A stretch of 12,488 nucleotides of DNA from Clostridia bacterium (GCA_017469605.1 JAFUGB010000184.1:1-12488); one strand, 5' to 3'. Positions 1-7,818 are shown, counted from the first letter of the stretch. Notes: generated by a model not told the origin, from the sequence alone. Translations and numbers: made by a program.

Positions 1-1722
1 CCGATCTGTCAGGAGTGCCGGGCGAAGCTCTGCCAGGATAATCCGGAAAAATGTGGTTCGTCTGCCCGCACCGAGGATAAACGCTGCCTCTTCATACTGG
101 TAATCCAGCTTTTCCAAAACCGGCTGCATCAATCGGAGATATACGCTGTCGTCCGCGTCGATTTCCTGCACCAATCTGCGCTTTTCGGGCAGTTCCGGCA
201 AAACCTCCGCCTTGGTGCGGCGCAGCATCAGCCCTTCCCGACGCAGATGCTCTCCCAGCAGGTCCGGTTTGATCACAATGTTGTTGCCGTATCCATAACA
301 CCATTCGCGGGTGAAGGATTCCCAATCGCCCAGGAAATGATAGTCCAAAATATTGACCACATTCCATATTTCTCCGCCCTGATTATAGATTGGCGTGCCC
401 GAAAGTCCAATTACGCGATCACAGCTTTCAGCCAGCAGGCTTGCGGCGCTGTACTTTTCGGTGCCTGCCCGGCGAAGCTCCTGGGCCTCGTCAAACACGA
501 CGGCCCGGAAGCGCAGCTCAGGCAATATCTCCTTCCATCCCCGCAAGAGAAGATAGTGCATGATGTAAATATCGGCTTCGGGCAGCGCGTAGGGTTTTAA
601 GCCTTTGATTTCATGCACCCGGGGAATTTGCCCGTTGAGGCGGATAAATCGGGCTATTTCGCCCTTCCAGTTGCGCACCAAGTGCGGCGGGACCACGATC
701 ATGGCCGGAAACAGTCTAAGCGTGCAAAGCGCACACAGCGCCTGCAGCGTTTTGCCAAGACCCATTTCATCCGCAAGCAAACCTCTTGGGGTGGCGCAGA
801 GCCAGGCCAGCCCTTTTTTCTGGAAGGGGCGCAGCGTGCCCAGAAACATGCCCTCAGGGGCGTCCCGCTCCTGCAATCCGCTAAGCACGCGCTCGCGGGA
901 CGCGGCGTAAGCTCTTGCGCCGGTGATGGCCTTCTGCCAGCGTTCACGGTCACGCTCAGCAACCTCCAGAGGGTATCGCAGCATCAGCCAATTGAGTTCC
1001 CCCAGAATGCGCCGATGATCGGTAAAGCGTACCTCGCCGCGCTTCCCATGATCCGAACCGGGAAACAGCCTTTTGCAAAGCTCTATCACGCTGGGATCGC
1101 CGCGCACCGTCCAGCAGCGGCGGCGATTATTATAGGAGAGCGTGCCGTAATAATGCGATGCCTGGGCCGTATCCTGTAAATAGGGCGGGATTTCATCCTC
1201 GTCGTACGCTTCTTCCTGTACAGCGGCCGGCTGTGGAAGCTCCAAGGCCGCCCGGGCCAGGCGCATGGCCTCGTCGGCCTTGCTGATCACCGTATCGCCC
1301 GCCCCTGTATATCCGCCGCCGGCGTTGGAAATTCCCCATAGCTTGAACAGGCCGACCATGATCACCGGTATACCCTCCATGGTTTCGGGCAAATCTACGC
1401 TTTGTTCGCTTAAAACGACGATAGCGTCTATCTTTCCGGTCTGCGCATATCGAAGGATCTGCTTCAGCAAGGCCGAGCGGGTGGGTTTACCGCGTTTGAT
1501 TTCTATCCCGATCTGCCCGCACAGGATATCGATCCGGCACCGTGGCGCCAGCACAGCTTCATGTACGCAGGATATGGCATGCTGCGCCAGCGACTGCCGT
1601 GCCAGCTGATGCAGATCATATTCATCTATAGCCAAAGGCGCGCGAATGGATCGCAACGCTTCCAAAACCCGATCCAGCGTGTTTCTCCTTTCCAGTGCTT
1701 TGCGTTTTATCGCCTGATTCAT
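1..1722 (-). CDS. SNF2-family helicase with N-terminal PD-(D/E)XK nuclease-like region (partial, C-terminus off left edge)
   Basis: An open frame runs without a stop from the ATG at 1722 to base 1 (574 codons) and continues outside the window. Numbering is from that ATG. Residues 52-130 look like a restriction-endonuclease fold: E55, D65 in RIDIL, E74-I-K76 (ExK), and Q88-I-L-R-Y92, which matches the QxxxY motif of RecB/Cas4-type nucleases. Residues 190-255 are a linker I cannot assign. The SNF2 ATPase lobe follows: LRPFQKKG at 297-304, Walker A DEMGLGKT at 318-325, motif Ia VVPPHLVRNW near 343-352, Walker B DEAQ at 411-414, motif III LSGTPIYN at 440-447, and LRRTKAEVLPELP further on. The second RecA lobe is mostly missing, lost to the window edge and not to damage. 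The expected role is ATP-driven DNA translocation or remodelling, perhaps coupled to cleavage; the pathway is unknown. No Shine-Dalgarno precedes ATG 1722, and a promoter -10 box overlaps it, so the true start may be CTG at 1677-1675. Confidence 0.88.
   Translation of the reverse strand, partial: MNQAIKRKALERRNTLDRVLEALRSIRAPLAIDEYDLHQLARQSLAQHAISCVHEAVLAPRCRIDILCGQIGIEIKRGKPTRSALLKQILRYAQTGKIDAIVVLSEQSVDLPETMEGIPVIMVGLFKLWGISNAGGGYTGAGDTVISKADEAMRLARAALELPQPAAVQEEAYDEDEIPPYLQDTAQASHYYGTLSYNNRRRCWTVRGDPSVIELCKRLFPGSDHGKRGEVRFTDHRRILGELNWLMLRYPLEVAERDRERWQKAITGARAYAASRERVLSGLQERDAPEGMFLGTLRPFQKKGLAWLCATPRGLLADEMGLGKTLQALCALCTLRLFPAMIVVPPHLVRNWKGEIARFIRLNGQIPRVHEIKGLKPYALPEADIYIMHYLLLRGWKEILPELRFRAVVFDEAQELRRAGTEKYSAASLLAESCDRVIGLSGTPIYNQGGEIWNVVNILDYHFLGDWESFTREWCYGYGNNIVIKPDLLGEHLRREGLMLRRTKAEVLPELPEKRRLVQEIDADDSVYLRLMQPVLEKLDYQYEEAAFILGAGRRTTFFRIILAELRPALLTDR
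1685..1691 (-). promoter_or_regulatory. Shine-Dalgarno suggesting a downstream CTG start for the helicase
   Basis: AAAGGAG reads on the minus strand at 1691-1685 and is followed after 7 bases by an in-frame CTG at 1677-1675 (codon 16). With the predicted transcription start near 1714, this gives a leader of about 36 bases, close to the 35-base leader of the divergent transpeptidase gene. ATG 1722 has no comparable ribosome binding site. CTG starts are rare, so this remains an inference. Confidence 0.4.
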
Positions 1723-1749
1723 TATATACGAATTTTCAAATGTTTACAA
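1721..1749 (-). promoter_or_regulatory. Predicted sigma-A promoter of the SNF2 helicase gene
   Basis: On the minus strand TTGTAA (1749-1744) is followed by a 17-base spacer and a perfect TATAAT (1726-1721). A second TTGTAA at 1760-1755 repeats the first 11 bases upstream, about one helical turn away, and could be a regulator site. The -10 box shares its last two bases with the annotated ATG (1722-1720). Transcription from here should therefore begin near 1714, downstream of that ATG. Confidence 0.6.
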
Positions 1750-1762
1750 TCTTTTTACAAGA

Positions 1763-1772
1763 TCATGCATGA
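1763..1772. promoter_or_regulatory. 10-bp palindrome between divergent promoters, possible operator
   Basis: TCATGCATGA is a perfect palindrome lying between the two outward-facing -35 boxes (1744-1749 and 1778-1783). A shared regulator of both genes could bind here. Short palindromes of this size also occur by chance, and no known regulator motif is recognised. Confidence 0.2.
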
Positions 1773-1777
1773 ACATA

Positions 1778-1807
1778 TTGCACTGGGCCACAACATTTTG
1801 GTATGAT
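1778..1807 (+). promoter_or_regulatory. Predicted sigma-A promoter of the L,D-transpeptidase gene
   Basis: TTGCAC (1778-1783), an 18-base spacer and TATGAT (1802-1807) form a reasonable vegetative promoter. Transcription would start near 1814, leaving a leader of about 35 bases before the ATG at 1849. The leader carries AAGGAG and shows no riboswitch-like structure. Confidence 0.6.
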
Positions 1808-1848
1808 ATTAAAGGGAAATTATTGAATTTTCAAGGAGAGCTTTCAGC

Positions 1849-3576
1849 ATGCGTTTACGTGCTTTTTTGATTATTCTATTTGTATCATGTCTGTTTTCAG
1901 CCGCCCGCGCTGACGATCTGGCGTTTACCCACGTTCCCGATATTATTTACCCGGGCAAATCGGAACGTATCGTCCTGAGCATCCCTTTCGATTCCGACCT
2001 GACACTTTCGGTGTGCTCTTCGGAAGGCGCACAACAGCTTCACACACTGCGTGACCACATCAGCGTTTCCCAAGGCAGCATGACTGTTACGTTCAACGGA
2101 ATGACCGCCGGCTCCGCGCTGCCAGCCGGTGAGTATCAGCTAAGGGCACAGGCCGGCGCGCTGTCCGCTGTTTCAAATTTGACCGTTGGCTTGCCTGCAC
2201 CGCAGGTGCTTTCGGCTTCCTGCAGCACCTACCGGGATCAAAACAAGCTCACGTTGCTTCTCAATATCACATCCAGCAAGGCCGGAACGCTGAACGCACT
2301 GCTGATTTCTCCGGAAGACGGCGCGAAGCCCATTCTGTCCACTTCAATCGCAGAGGGCAGCAATTCCGCGCGCTGCGAGGATGTGCAAATCAGCGCCAGC
2401 GGCGATTATACCCTTTCTTTGACTGTAACCGACGAAAATAATATCACGGGCAATTCCTACCAGTTGACTGTATCCCTGGAGGCTCCGGCCACGCCTAAGC
2501 CACAGCCCACTGTGCGCCCTTCCGCTGCTTCTGATGAAACGGTAGCCGGCGATTTCTGGAGCATGGAGGTTGGTAACTATGATTGGCAGGCTATCTGGCA
2601 GGTCATGACCGCTCCCATGACGGTGGTCAAGGGGACCGGAAAGCAGGCGGAGCGGCAAACCTACAAGCTGCGAGGCACGCCCGATTCCAAAGGAGAAATC
2701 ATTGGCCTTGTCACCTGCGAAACCCAGGGCGTAAACGTGCTGGAAACGTTGGAAAACGGTTGGACGAAGGTAGAACTGTATAATTCCAGCTATGGCGAAG
2801 CCTACCGCACCGCCGGCAAGGGCGGCGGTTACGGTGATACGGGCGCGTTGATATCCGGCTATGTGGAAACCGCACGTCTTGGAACCTTCACGCCTCGTAC
2901 CGAGTACGGGATCCTGATTGATAAAATGACCCAGGAGCTGTATATCGTGACCGAAAACGGACTGCTGTCCACACTGCTTGTATCCACTGGCTATGCCTCC
3001 GCCAAGCAGCCCTGGAACGAAACTCCGGCCGGTGAATTCTACTTGAGCAGCAAGGTGGGCGATTTCAACAGCGGAAACCTGGTATGCGGCTATGGCATGC
3101 GCTTTAACAATGGCGATATCCTGCATCAGGTGCCCTATATCTATAACGAAAAATACGATTTGAAGGATTTTTCCACCTGCGAAAAGTACCTGGGCGAAAA
3201 AGCGAGCCATGGATGCATCCGCGTGCAGCGCAAAGCCAATGAAGACGGCGTCAATATGAAATGGATCTGGGATAACGTTCCTACCAAAACCAAGCTGTTG
3301 ATCTGGGACGACGCCAATCGTCCCCAGCCCTTCATGGAATACCCGGTCTCTCCGGAAACTGTGCTTTATTTCAATCCCAACGGCGGGCAGTATTACCATG
3401 CCGACCAGAACTGCGCCAGCATCAAAGACCGCTATCTTCCCCTACAGGGAAGCGTGACCTACCGGGAATTGGACGATCCGCAATATACCTACCTTACCCC
3501 CTGCAAGCACTGCAATCCCCCGTCGCTTCGCATGTCCGAAATAGACACACTCAATACAGAAAACGGATATTGGTAA
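1849..3576 (+). CDS. Secreted L,D-transpeptidase (YkuD family) with Ig-like, SH3-like and C-terminal His/Cys module
   Basis: The 575-residue product would cross-link peptidoglycan stem peptides (3-3 links) or attach proteins to them, acting outside the membrane. The start is set by AAGGAGA nine bases before the ATG. Residues 1-21 form a signal peptide (hydrophobic 6-16, then A-R-A, cleavage before Asp22). Two Ig-like beta domains cover roughly 25-112 and 117-210, followed by a Pro/Thr-rich linker (about 211-226) that may span the wall. An SH3-like domain occupies about 268-344. The YkuD catalytic domain is about 352-487, with H426 and the signature S453-H454-G455-C456-I457-R458; C456 is the expected nucleophile. 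The tail contains H517-x4-C522 and C552-K-H-C555-N-P, resembling small metal-binding modules seen at the ends of other secreted Gram-positive proteins. The gene is monocistronic by appearance, with its own promoter, and the next gene has another. YkuD assignment is firm; substrate and tail function are inferred. Confidence 0.93.
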   Translation: MRLRAFLIILFVSCLFSAARADDLAFTHVPDIIYPGKSERIVLSIPFDSDLTLSVCSSEGAQQLHTLRDHISVSQGSMTVTFNGMTAGSALPAGEYQLRAQAGALSAVSNLTVGLPAPQVLSASCSTYRDQNKLTLLLNITSSKAGTLNALLISPEDGAKPILSTSIAEGSNSARCEDVQISASGDYTLSLTVTDENNITGNSYQLTVSLEAPATPKPQPTVRPSAASDETVAGDFWSMEVGNYDWQAIWQVMTAPMTVVKGTGKQAERQTYKLRGTPDSKGEIIGLVTCETQGVNVLETLENGWTKVELYNSSYGEAYRTAGKGGGYGDTGALISGYVETARLGTFTPRTEYGILIDKMTQELYIVTENGLLSTLLVSTGYASAKQPWNETPAGEFYLSSKVGDFNSGNLVCGYGMRFNNGDILHQVPYIYNEKYDLKDFSTCEKYLGEKASHGCIRVQRKANEDGVNMKWIWDNVPTKTKLLIWDDANRPQPFMEYPVSPETVLYFNPNGGQYYHADQNCASIKDRYLPLQGSVTYRELDDPQYTYLTPCKHCNPPSLRMSEIDTLNTENGYW

Positions 3577-3593
3577 GCAATTTGCCCACGGGC

Positions 3594-3622
3594 TTGCGCA
3601 AACACGCAAAATCCTGTATAAT
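3594..3622 (+). promoter_or_regulatory. Predicted sigma-A promoter of the asp23-fakA unit
   Basis: TTGCGC (3594-3599), a 17-base spacer and a perfect TATAAT (3617-3622) lie 48 bases before the Asp23-family ATG. The leader holds the small hairpin GACCC-TT-GGGTC (3630-3641) before the AGGAGG at 3655-3660. Confidence 0.7.
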
Positions 3623-3669
3623 ATGATTTGACCCTTGGGTCAGAACCAACATTCAGGAGGTTCAAAGCA

Positions 3670-4023
3670 ATGGAATGTAAGATTAAAAACGATATTGGTA
3701 CTATCTACATTTCCGAGGATGTCATGCTGAAGGTCGTAGGCTATGCCGTGCTGGAATGCTACGGCATCGTTGCCATGAGCTCCAAACGCGCCAAGGATGG
3801 CATTGTGGAGTGGCTGGGACGCGAAAACCTGAGCAAGGGCGTCCAGCTGCGCATGGTGGACGACATGCTGGATGTGGATCTGTATATCGTTGTTGAATAT
3901 GGCATTTCTGTATCGGTTGCATGCAACGCGATCGTTGAGGTCGTCCGCTATAAGCTGGAAAGCATGACCGGTGTAAAGGTGCGCAAGGTAAACATTTCTG
4001 TGGAGGGTATCCGCGTACAATAA
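3670..4023 (+). CDS. Asp23/Gls24 family envelope stress protein (YloU-like)
   Basis: A 117-residue protein of the Asp23/Gls24 (DUF322) family, matching YloU in size and location. The beginning (residues 1-30: IKNDIGTIYISEDVM, then KVVGYAVLECYGIVAM) and the C-terminal VKVRKVNISVEGI are typical of the family, which has no known enzymatic activity and is linked to the membrane and to cell-wall stress in Staphylococcus. No signal peptide or membrane segment is seen, so it should be cytosolic. ATG 3670 is chosen because AGGAGG (3655-3660) lies nine bases upstream; an in-frame TTG at 3628 lacks this and would place the ribosome binding site inside the gene. It is followed by the FakA/YloV homologue, as in Bacillus, and is probably co-transcribed with it. 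Confidence 0.9.
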   Translation: MECKIKNDIGTIYISEDVMLKVVGYAVLECYGIVAMSSKRAKDGIVEWLGRENLSKGVQLRMVDDMLDVDLYIVVEYGISVSVACNAIVEVVRYKLESMTGVKVRKVNISVEGIRVQ

Positions 4024-4082
4024 GGATACCCTGCTTCTGCCTGCGCGGATGCACGCATGCCCGCCCCCGCGGCGGTGAATTC

Positions 4083-4087
4083 GGAGG
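4083..4087 (+). promoter_or_regulatory. Ribosome binding site selecting TTG 4096 as start
   Basis: GGAGG lies eight bases before the in-frame TTG at 4096-4098. The upstream in-frame ATG at 4057 has no Shine-Dalgarno and would add 13 residues (PAPAAV...) not expected at the N-terminus of YloV/FakA proteins. Confidence 0.75.
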
Positions 4088-4095
4088 TTACAGCT

Positions 4096-5733
4096 TTGAT
4101 TGAAGTTCAATTGATAGACAGCCTGCTGCTGAGAGATATGATCGTTTCCGGCGCGGCCAATCTGGAAAAGAACAGGGATGCGGTGGACGCCCTGAATGTG
4201 TTTCCCGTGCCTGACGGCGATACAGGCACCAATATGTCTCTGACGGTGGCCAGCGCGACCCGTGAGGTAAACAGCAAGGATTTTGCCACGGCCGGTGAAA
4301 CAGCCAGCGCCATTGCCAAAGGCGCGCTTCGCGGCGCCCGGGGCAACAGCGGCGTGATCACCTCCCAGCTGCTGCGCGGTTTTGCCCGCTCGGTGGAAGG
4401 TTTGGAGAAGATCAATCCCCTACAGTTTGCTCAGGCACTGAAGGCCGGTTCCGATATGGCCTATAAGGCCGTCATGAAGCCCAAAGAAGGCACCATTCTG
4501 ACGGTTGCCCGGGTGATTGCCGAAGAAGCCCTCAAACAGGCTGAATCAGCTCCTGACGATTATGACGCTCTGATGCGCGTTATCCTGACCAGTGGTGAGA
4601 ACATCCTGGCCCGCACGCCCGAAATGCTACCCGTGCTGAAACAGGCCGGCGTGGTGGACGCCGGCGGTCAGGGACTCATGTACATTTATCAGGGTTATGC
4701 CGCCGCGCTGGGCGGAGAGCACATTGAAGTTGCCCCTGAATACACCGAAGCCGAAAAACCTGCCGAATTTGTGGATGACCATGACGTCATTGAAGAGATC
4801 AAAAATATCTACCACACCCAATACAATATACAAAACCTGCGTGCGGATGCCAAGATCACCGAGCTGGCTTCTCTGAAGCGCCATCTATCGCGCGTAGGCG
4901 ATTGCGTAAACGTGACGGGCGACTTGTCCGGTATTCAGGTGCATGTGCATACCAGCGATCCGGGCCGCGCCCTGCAGTATGGGCAGAACCTGGGCGAGCT
5001 TCTGGAAGTAAATATTGAAAACATGCTGGAGACCCGCCGCCGGAAGGAAGCCCAACTGGCCCAGGCCGAGCCGCCCAAGGATTATGGCATGGTTTCTGTG
5101 GCCCAGGGTGAAGGCTTCACCAGCATCCTCAAGGACCTGGGCGTGGACGCCATTGTGGAAGGCGGCCAAACCATGAATCCTGCCATCGAGGATTTGGAAA
5201 ACGCCATTGCCAATATCAACGCCAATACCATCTTCATCCTGCCCAACAATGGCAATGTTGTTCTGGCGGCGCAGCAGGCCGCTGAGCTCAGTGAAAAAAA
5301 CGTGATCGTGATCCCCACCAAGAATGTGGCCATGGGCATTGCCGCCGTGATCGCCTTCCAGCCCGATGTTTCCGCCGAGGAAAACGCCGAACTGATGAAC
5401 GCGGCGGCCCAGCGCGTACGCACTGGAATGATCACGTACGCCGTGCGTGACAGTGAGTTCGAGGACATGCATATTACCGAGGGTGATATCATTGGCCTGC
5501 ACAACGGCGCTGTATCCGTGCGCAGCAATGACATTCATGAAGTGGCGATGCAGCTGATCAAGTCCATCGTATGCGAGGATGACAGTCTCATCACGGTATA
5601 CTATGGCGTGGATACCAAGCAGGCGGATGCTGAAGCGCTGGCTGCCGAACTGCAGGATATGTATCCAGATTGCGATATTGAAGTGATGTACGGCGGTCAG
5701 CCGCTGTATAACTACCTTCTTTCCGTTGAGTGA
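4096..5733 (+). CDS. fakA: FakA/YloV-type fatty acid kinase ATP-binding subunit (DhaL domain)
   Basis: The 545-residue product is close to Bacillus YloV (about 550). FakA proteins phosphorylate fatty acids held by a FakB partner, giving acyl-phosphate for phospholipid synthesis; no fakB is present here. Numbering is from TTG 4096. The N-terminal DhaL kinase domain (about 1-200) has N34-V-F-P-V-P-D40-G-D42-T-G-T, whose aspartates bind Mg-ATP, then G80-A-R-G-N-S-G86 and a DAGGQG motif. The middle domain has H283-V-H285-T followed by DPG. In Staphylococcus FakA, as I recall it, this domain binds zinc through a Cys and two His residues; at the Cys position this protein has Y239-H240-T-Q, so the Cys appears replaced by His. 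The C-terminal part (about 330-545) is the DegV-like domain, with FILPNNGNV and a final PLYNYLLSVE. The asp23-fakA order supports the call. A terminator hairpin follows. Confidence 0.9.
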   Translation: MIEVQLIDSLLLRDMIVSGAANLEKNRDAVDALNVFPVPDGDTGTNMSLTVASATREVNSKDFATAGETASAIAKGALRGARGNSGVITSQLLRGFARSVEGLEKINPLQFAQALKAGSDMAYKAVMKPKEGTILTVARVIAEEALKQAESAPDDYDALMRVILTSGENILARTPEMLPVLKQAGVVDAGGQGLMYIYQGYAAALGGEHIEVAPEYTEAEKPAEFVDDHDVIEEIKNIYHTQYNIQNLRADAKITELASLKRHLSRVGDCVNVTGDLSGIQVHVHTSDPGRALQYGQNLGELLEVNIENMLETRRRKEAQLAQAEPPKDYGMVSVAQGEGFTSILKDLGVDAIVEGGQTMNPAIEDLENAIANINANTIFILPNNGNVVLAAQQAAELSEKNVIVIPTKNVAMGIAAVIAFQPDVSAEENAELMNAAAQRVRTGMITYAVRDSEFEDMHITEGDIIGLHNGAVSVRSNDIHEVAMQLIKSIVCEDDSLITVYYGVDTKQADAEALAAELQDMYPDCDIEVMYGGQPLYNYLLSVE

Positions 5734-5747
5734 GGCAGGCAATATAC

Positions 5748-5774
5748 AGGCTATCTGCGGATAGCCTTATTTTT
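5748..5774 (+). terminator. Intrinsic terminator after fakA
   Basis: An eight-pair stem (5748-5755 with 5760-5767: AGGCTATC / GATAGCCT) with a TGCG loop is followed by TTATTTTT. It begins 15 bases after the fakA stop and ends 20 bases before the recG ATG. I see no clear promoter in those 20 bases, so recG may depend on read-through or on a promoter inside fakA. Confidence 0.8.
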
Positions 5775-5794
5775 ATAGCGTCAAGGAGCTGTGC

Positions 5795-7798
5795 ATGGAA
5801 CTAAAGGAGCTGCGCGGTATCGGCCCATCCCGCCTCGCGCTGTTAAAAAAATCGGGCATAGAAACGATTTATGACCTTTTAACGGTGCTGCCCTCCGGCT
5901 ATCGTGATACCACGGTGATCACGCCCATTGACCAGGTCAGGCCAGGTGAATTCTGCTGTATTCGCGGAAAGCTAAAGGACGATCCCAAATCCGCTTATTA
6001 TAAGGGGTTAAACCGCACGACAGCGTCCTTAAAGGATGATACGGGCGCCATTCCCCTGACATGGTTTAATCAGCCCTGGATCGCAAAACAATTGCATGCC
6101 GGGGATGAGGTGATGCTCTCAGGTACGCCCGACAGGGATAAACAAGGCCGGCTTCGACTGAGCAGCCCAAGGCGCGAAACAGAGCAAAAGCTTGTAGCGG
6201 AATATAAATTAACTGCCGGCATTCCAGCTTCTGTCTTTCGGCAATGGATCGAAAAGGCGCTGCTGATGCTGGACGAATGCTGCCCGGAAACCCTTCCCCT
6301 CTCCCTGCGGATGCGTTACGGGCTTTGCGAACGCAATTTTTGCTTGCGCCAAATCCATATGCCCGAAAGCCGGGAAACGCTGCGCATCGCCCAGTACAGA
6401 ATGGCTTTTGAGCAGCTGCTGCTCTACCAGGCCGCGCTTTCCCTGCTGCGCAGCGGCCATGGCCAAGCAAATCCCATTATGATTGACAAAGCAACAGGCG
6501 ACGCGTTCTGGAAGTCGCTCTCCTTTGCGCCCACCGGCGCACAGACGCGCGTATTTGAGGAAATCCGCAAGGACATGGAACGCGATATCCCCATGAGCCG
6601 CATGGTGCAGGGCGACGTGGGCTGCGGCAAAACCGCCATTGCCTTTGCCGCCATGTATGGCTGCGCCAAAGCGGGATACCAAAGCGCATTGATGGCGCCC
6701 ACTGAAATCCTGGCCAGGCAGCACCTGGAAAGCGCCAAAAAAATGCTGGAGCCGCTGGGCATACGCTGCGGGCTGCTGCTTGGCGGCATGAAAGCAAAAG
6801 AACGGCGGGAAGCGCTGGCGGCCATCAGCGAGGGACAATGGCAGGTGGTAATCGGCACCCACGCCCTGCTGTCGGAGGGAGTGGAATACCACGGCCTTTC
6901 GCTGGTAATCACCGATGAACAGCATCGCTTTGGCGTTCACCAGCGGCAGAGGCTTTCCCAAAAGGCAATTCAGGGCATTGAACCGCACGTTTTGGTGATG
7001 TCGGCTACGCCGATCCCGCGTTCGCTGGCGCTGGTCCTGTACGGCGACCTGGATATATCAGCTGTGGATGAATTGCCGCCCGGGCGTACGCCGGTTAAAA
7101 CACATATCGTTCCCGAAAGCAAGCGGGACGGTTTATACGCCTTTATAAAAAAACAGGCTGCCGAAGGCTGGCAAACCTATATCGTGTGCCCGCTGGTGGA
7201 AGAAAGCGAAGCTGTAGACGCCAAGAGCGCCCAGGCACTTTACGCAGAATTATGCAACGGCGCGCTGTCTTCCCTGCGGCTGGGCCTTACATACGGAAAC
7301 CAGTCCGCGGATGAGAAGGAACGGACGCTTCAAGCGTTTTCTAATGGAAGCATTGATGTGCTGGTGGCAACGACGGTGATTGAAGTGGGCGTCAATGTGC
7401 CCAAGGCCACGGTCATGGTCATTGAAGACGCCGACCATTTTGGCCTGTCGCAGCTGCATCAGCTTCGGGGGCGGGTTGGCCGCGGCGCGCAGGAGAGCTG
7501 GTGCTTCCTGATGGCCGAGCCCAACGAGCGTCTGAAAGCGCTGTGCTCCACCAACGACGGATTTGAAATTGCCAGAAAGGATCTGGAGCTTCGGGGACCT
7601 GGCGAATTTCTCGGCACTGCCCAGCACGGGCAGGGCGCCTTCGCGCTCTTATCCGCCGATGGACGCATGCTGGCCGAAACACAGCAGTGCCTCAAATGGC
7701 TTCGGGAGGATCCTGAACAGGCGGAAGCGCTGGATCTGGTGCGCGCCTCCGCGCGAGGGCTGTTTCGAGATCAGCTGCAAAAAACCACGCTGAATTAA
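5795..7798 (+). CDS. recG: ATP-dependent DNA helicase RecG
   Basis: The 667-residue product matches RecG length. RecG regresses stalled replication forks and migrates branched DNA such as Holliday junctions. The N-terminal wedge/OB region (about 1-200) starts with LRGIGPSRLALLKKSGI, a helix-hairpin-helix-like element, followed by an OB strand pattern (CIRGKL...YKGLNRTTASLKDDTGAIPLTWFN in pieces). The helicase core has Walker A G273-D-V-G-C-G-K279-T, Walker B D374-E-Q-H377 followed by RFG, S403-A-T-P-I-P-R409, and motif VI Q553-L-H-Q-L-R-G-R-V-G-R-G564, all diagnostic of RecG. The C-terminal wedge-contacting region with DLELRGPGEFLGTAQHG is present. AAGGAG six bases upstream sets the ATG. It follows fakA, as in several Firmicutes, and all core motifs are intact. 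Confidence 0.97.
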   Translation: MELKELRGIGPSRLALLKKSGIETIYDLLTVLPSGYRDTTVITPIDQVRPGEFCCIRGKLKDDPKSAYYKGLNRTTASLKDDTGAIPLTWFNQPWIAKQLHAGDEVMLSGTPDRDKQGRLRLSSPRRETEQKLVAEYKLTAGIPASVFRQWIEKALLMLDECCPETLPLSLRMRYGLCERNFCLRQIHMPESRETLRIAQYRMAFEQLLLYQAALSLLRSGHGQANPIMIDKATGDAFWKSLSFAPTGAQTRVFEEIRKDMERDIPMSRMVQGDVGCGKTAIAFAAMYGCAKAGYQSALMAPTEILARQHLESAKKMLEPLGIRCGLLLGGMKAKERREALAAISEGQWQVVIGTHALLSEGVEYHGLSLVITDEQHRFGVHQRQRLSQKAIQGIEPHVLVMSATPIPRSLALVLYGDLDISAVDELPPGRTPVKTHIVPESKRDGLYAFIKKQAAEGWQTYIVCPLVEESEAVDAKSAQALYAELCNGALSSLRLGLTYGNQSADEKERTLQAFSNGSIDVLVATTVIEVGVNVPKATVMVIEDADHFGLSQLHQLRGRVGRGAQESWCFLMAEPNERLKALCSTNDGFEIARKDLELRGPGEFLGTAQHGQGAFALLSADGRMLAETQQCLKWLREDPEQAEALDLVRASARGLFRDQLQKTTLN

Positions 7799-7818
7799 AG
7801 AATCATTTGCAGGCAAGC

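Noticed and set aside
247..1179. Several plus-strand open frames across the left part
   Set aside because: They are opposite the SNF2 helicase frame, which is continuous for 574 codons and carries Walker A, Walker B and motif III.
1..1722. Defence island around the nuclease-like SNF2 protein
   Set aside because: No methylase, integrase, transposase or other defence gene is visible; the neighbours are housekeeping genes. What lies beyond the left edge is unknown.
2344..3399. Long open frame of 351 codons on the minus strand, antisense to the L,D-transpeptidase gene
   Set aside because: It has no recognisable domain or good ribosome binding site, is rich in His/Gly/Ala runs typical of antisense reading, and lies wholly against a gene with clear YkuD motifs.
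3577..3600. Possible hairpin (TTTGC ... GCAAA, with inner GCCC/GGGC) after the L,D-transpeptidase stop
   Set aside because: The alternative stems compete, the inner loop would be only two bases, and there is no T run, so a terminator cannot be supported.
4885..5742. Open frame of 285 codons on the minus strand opposite fakA
   Set aside because: No domain, no Shine-Dalgarno, and a composition explained by the reverse complement of a well-supported gene.
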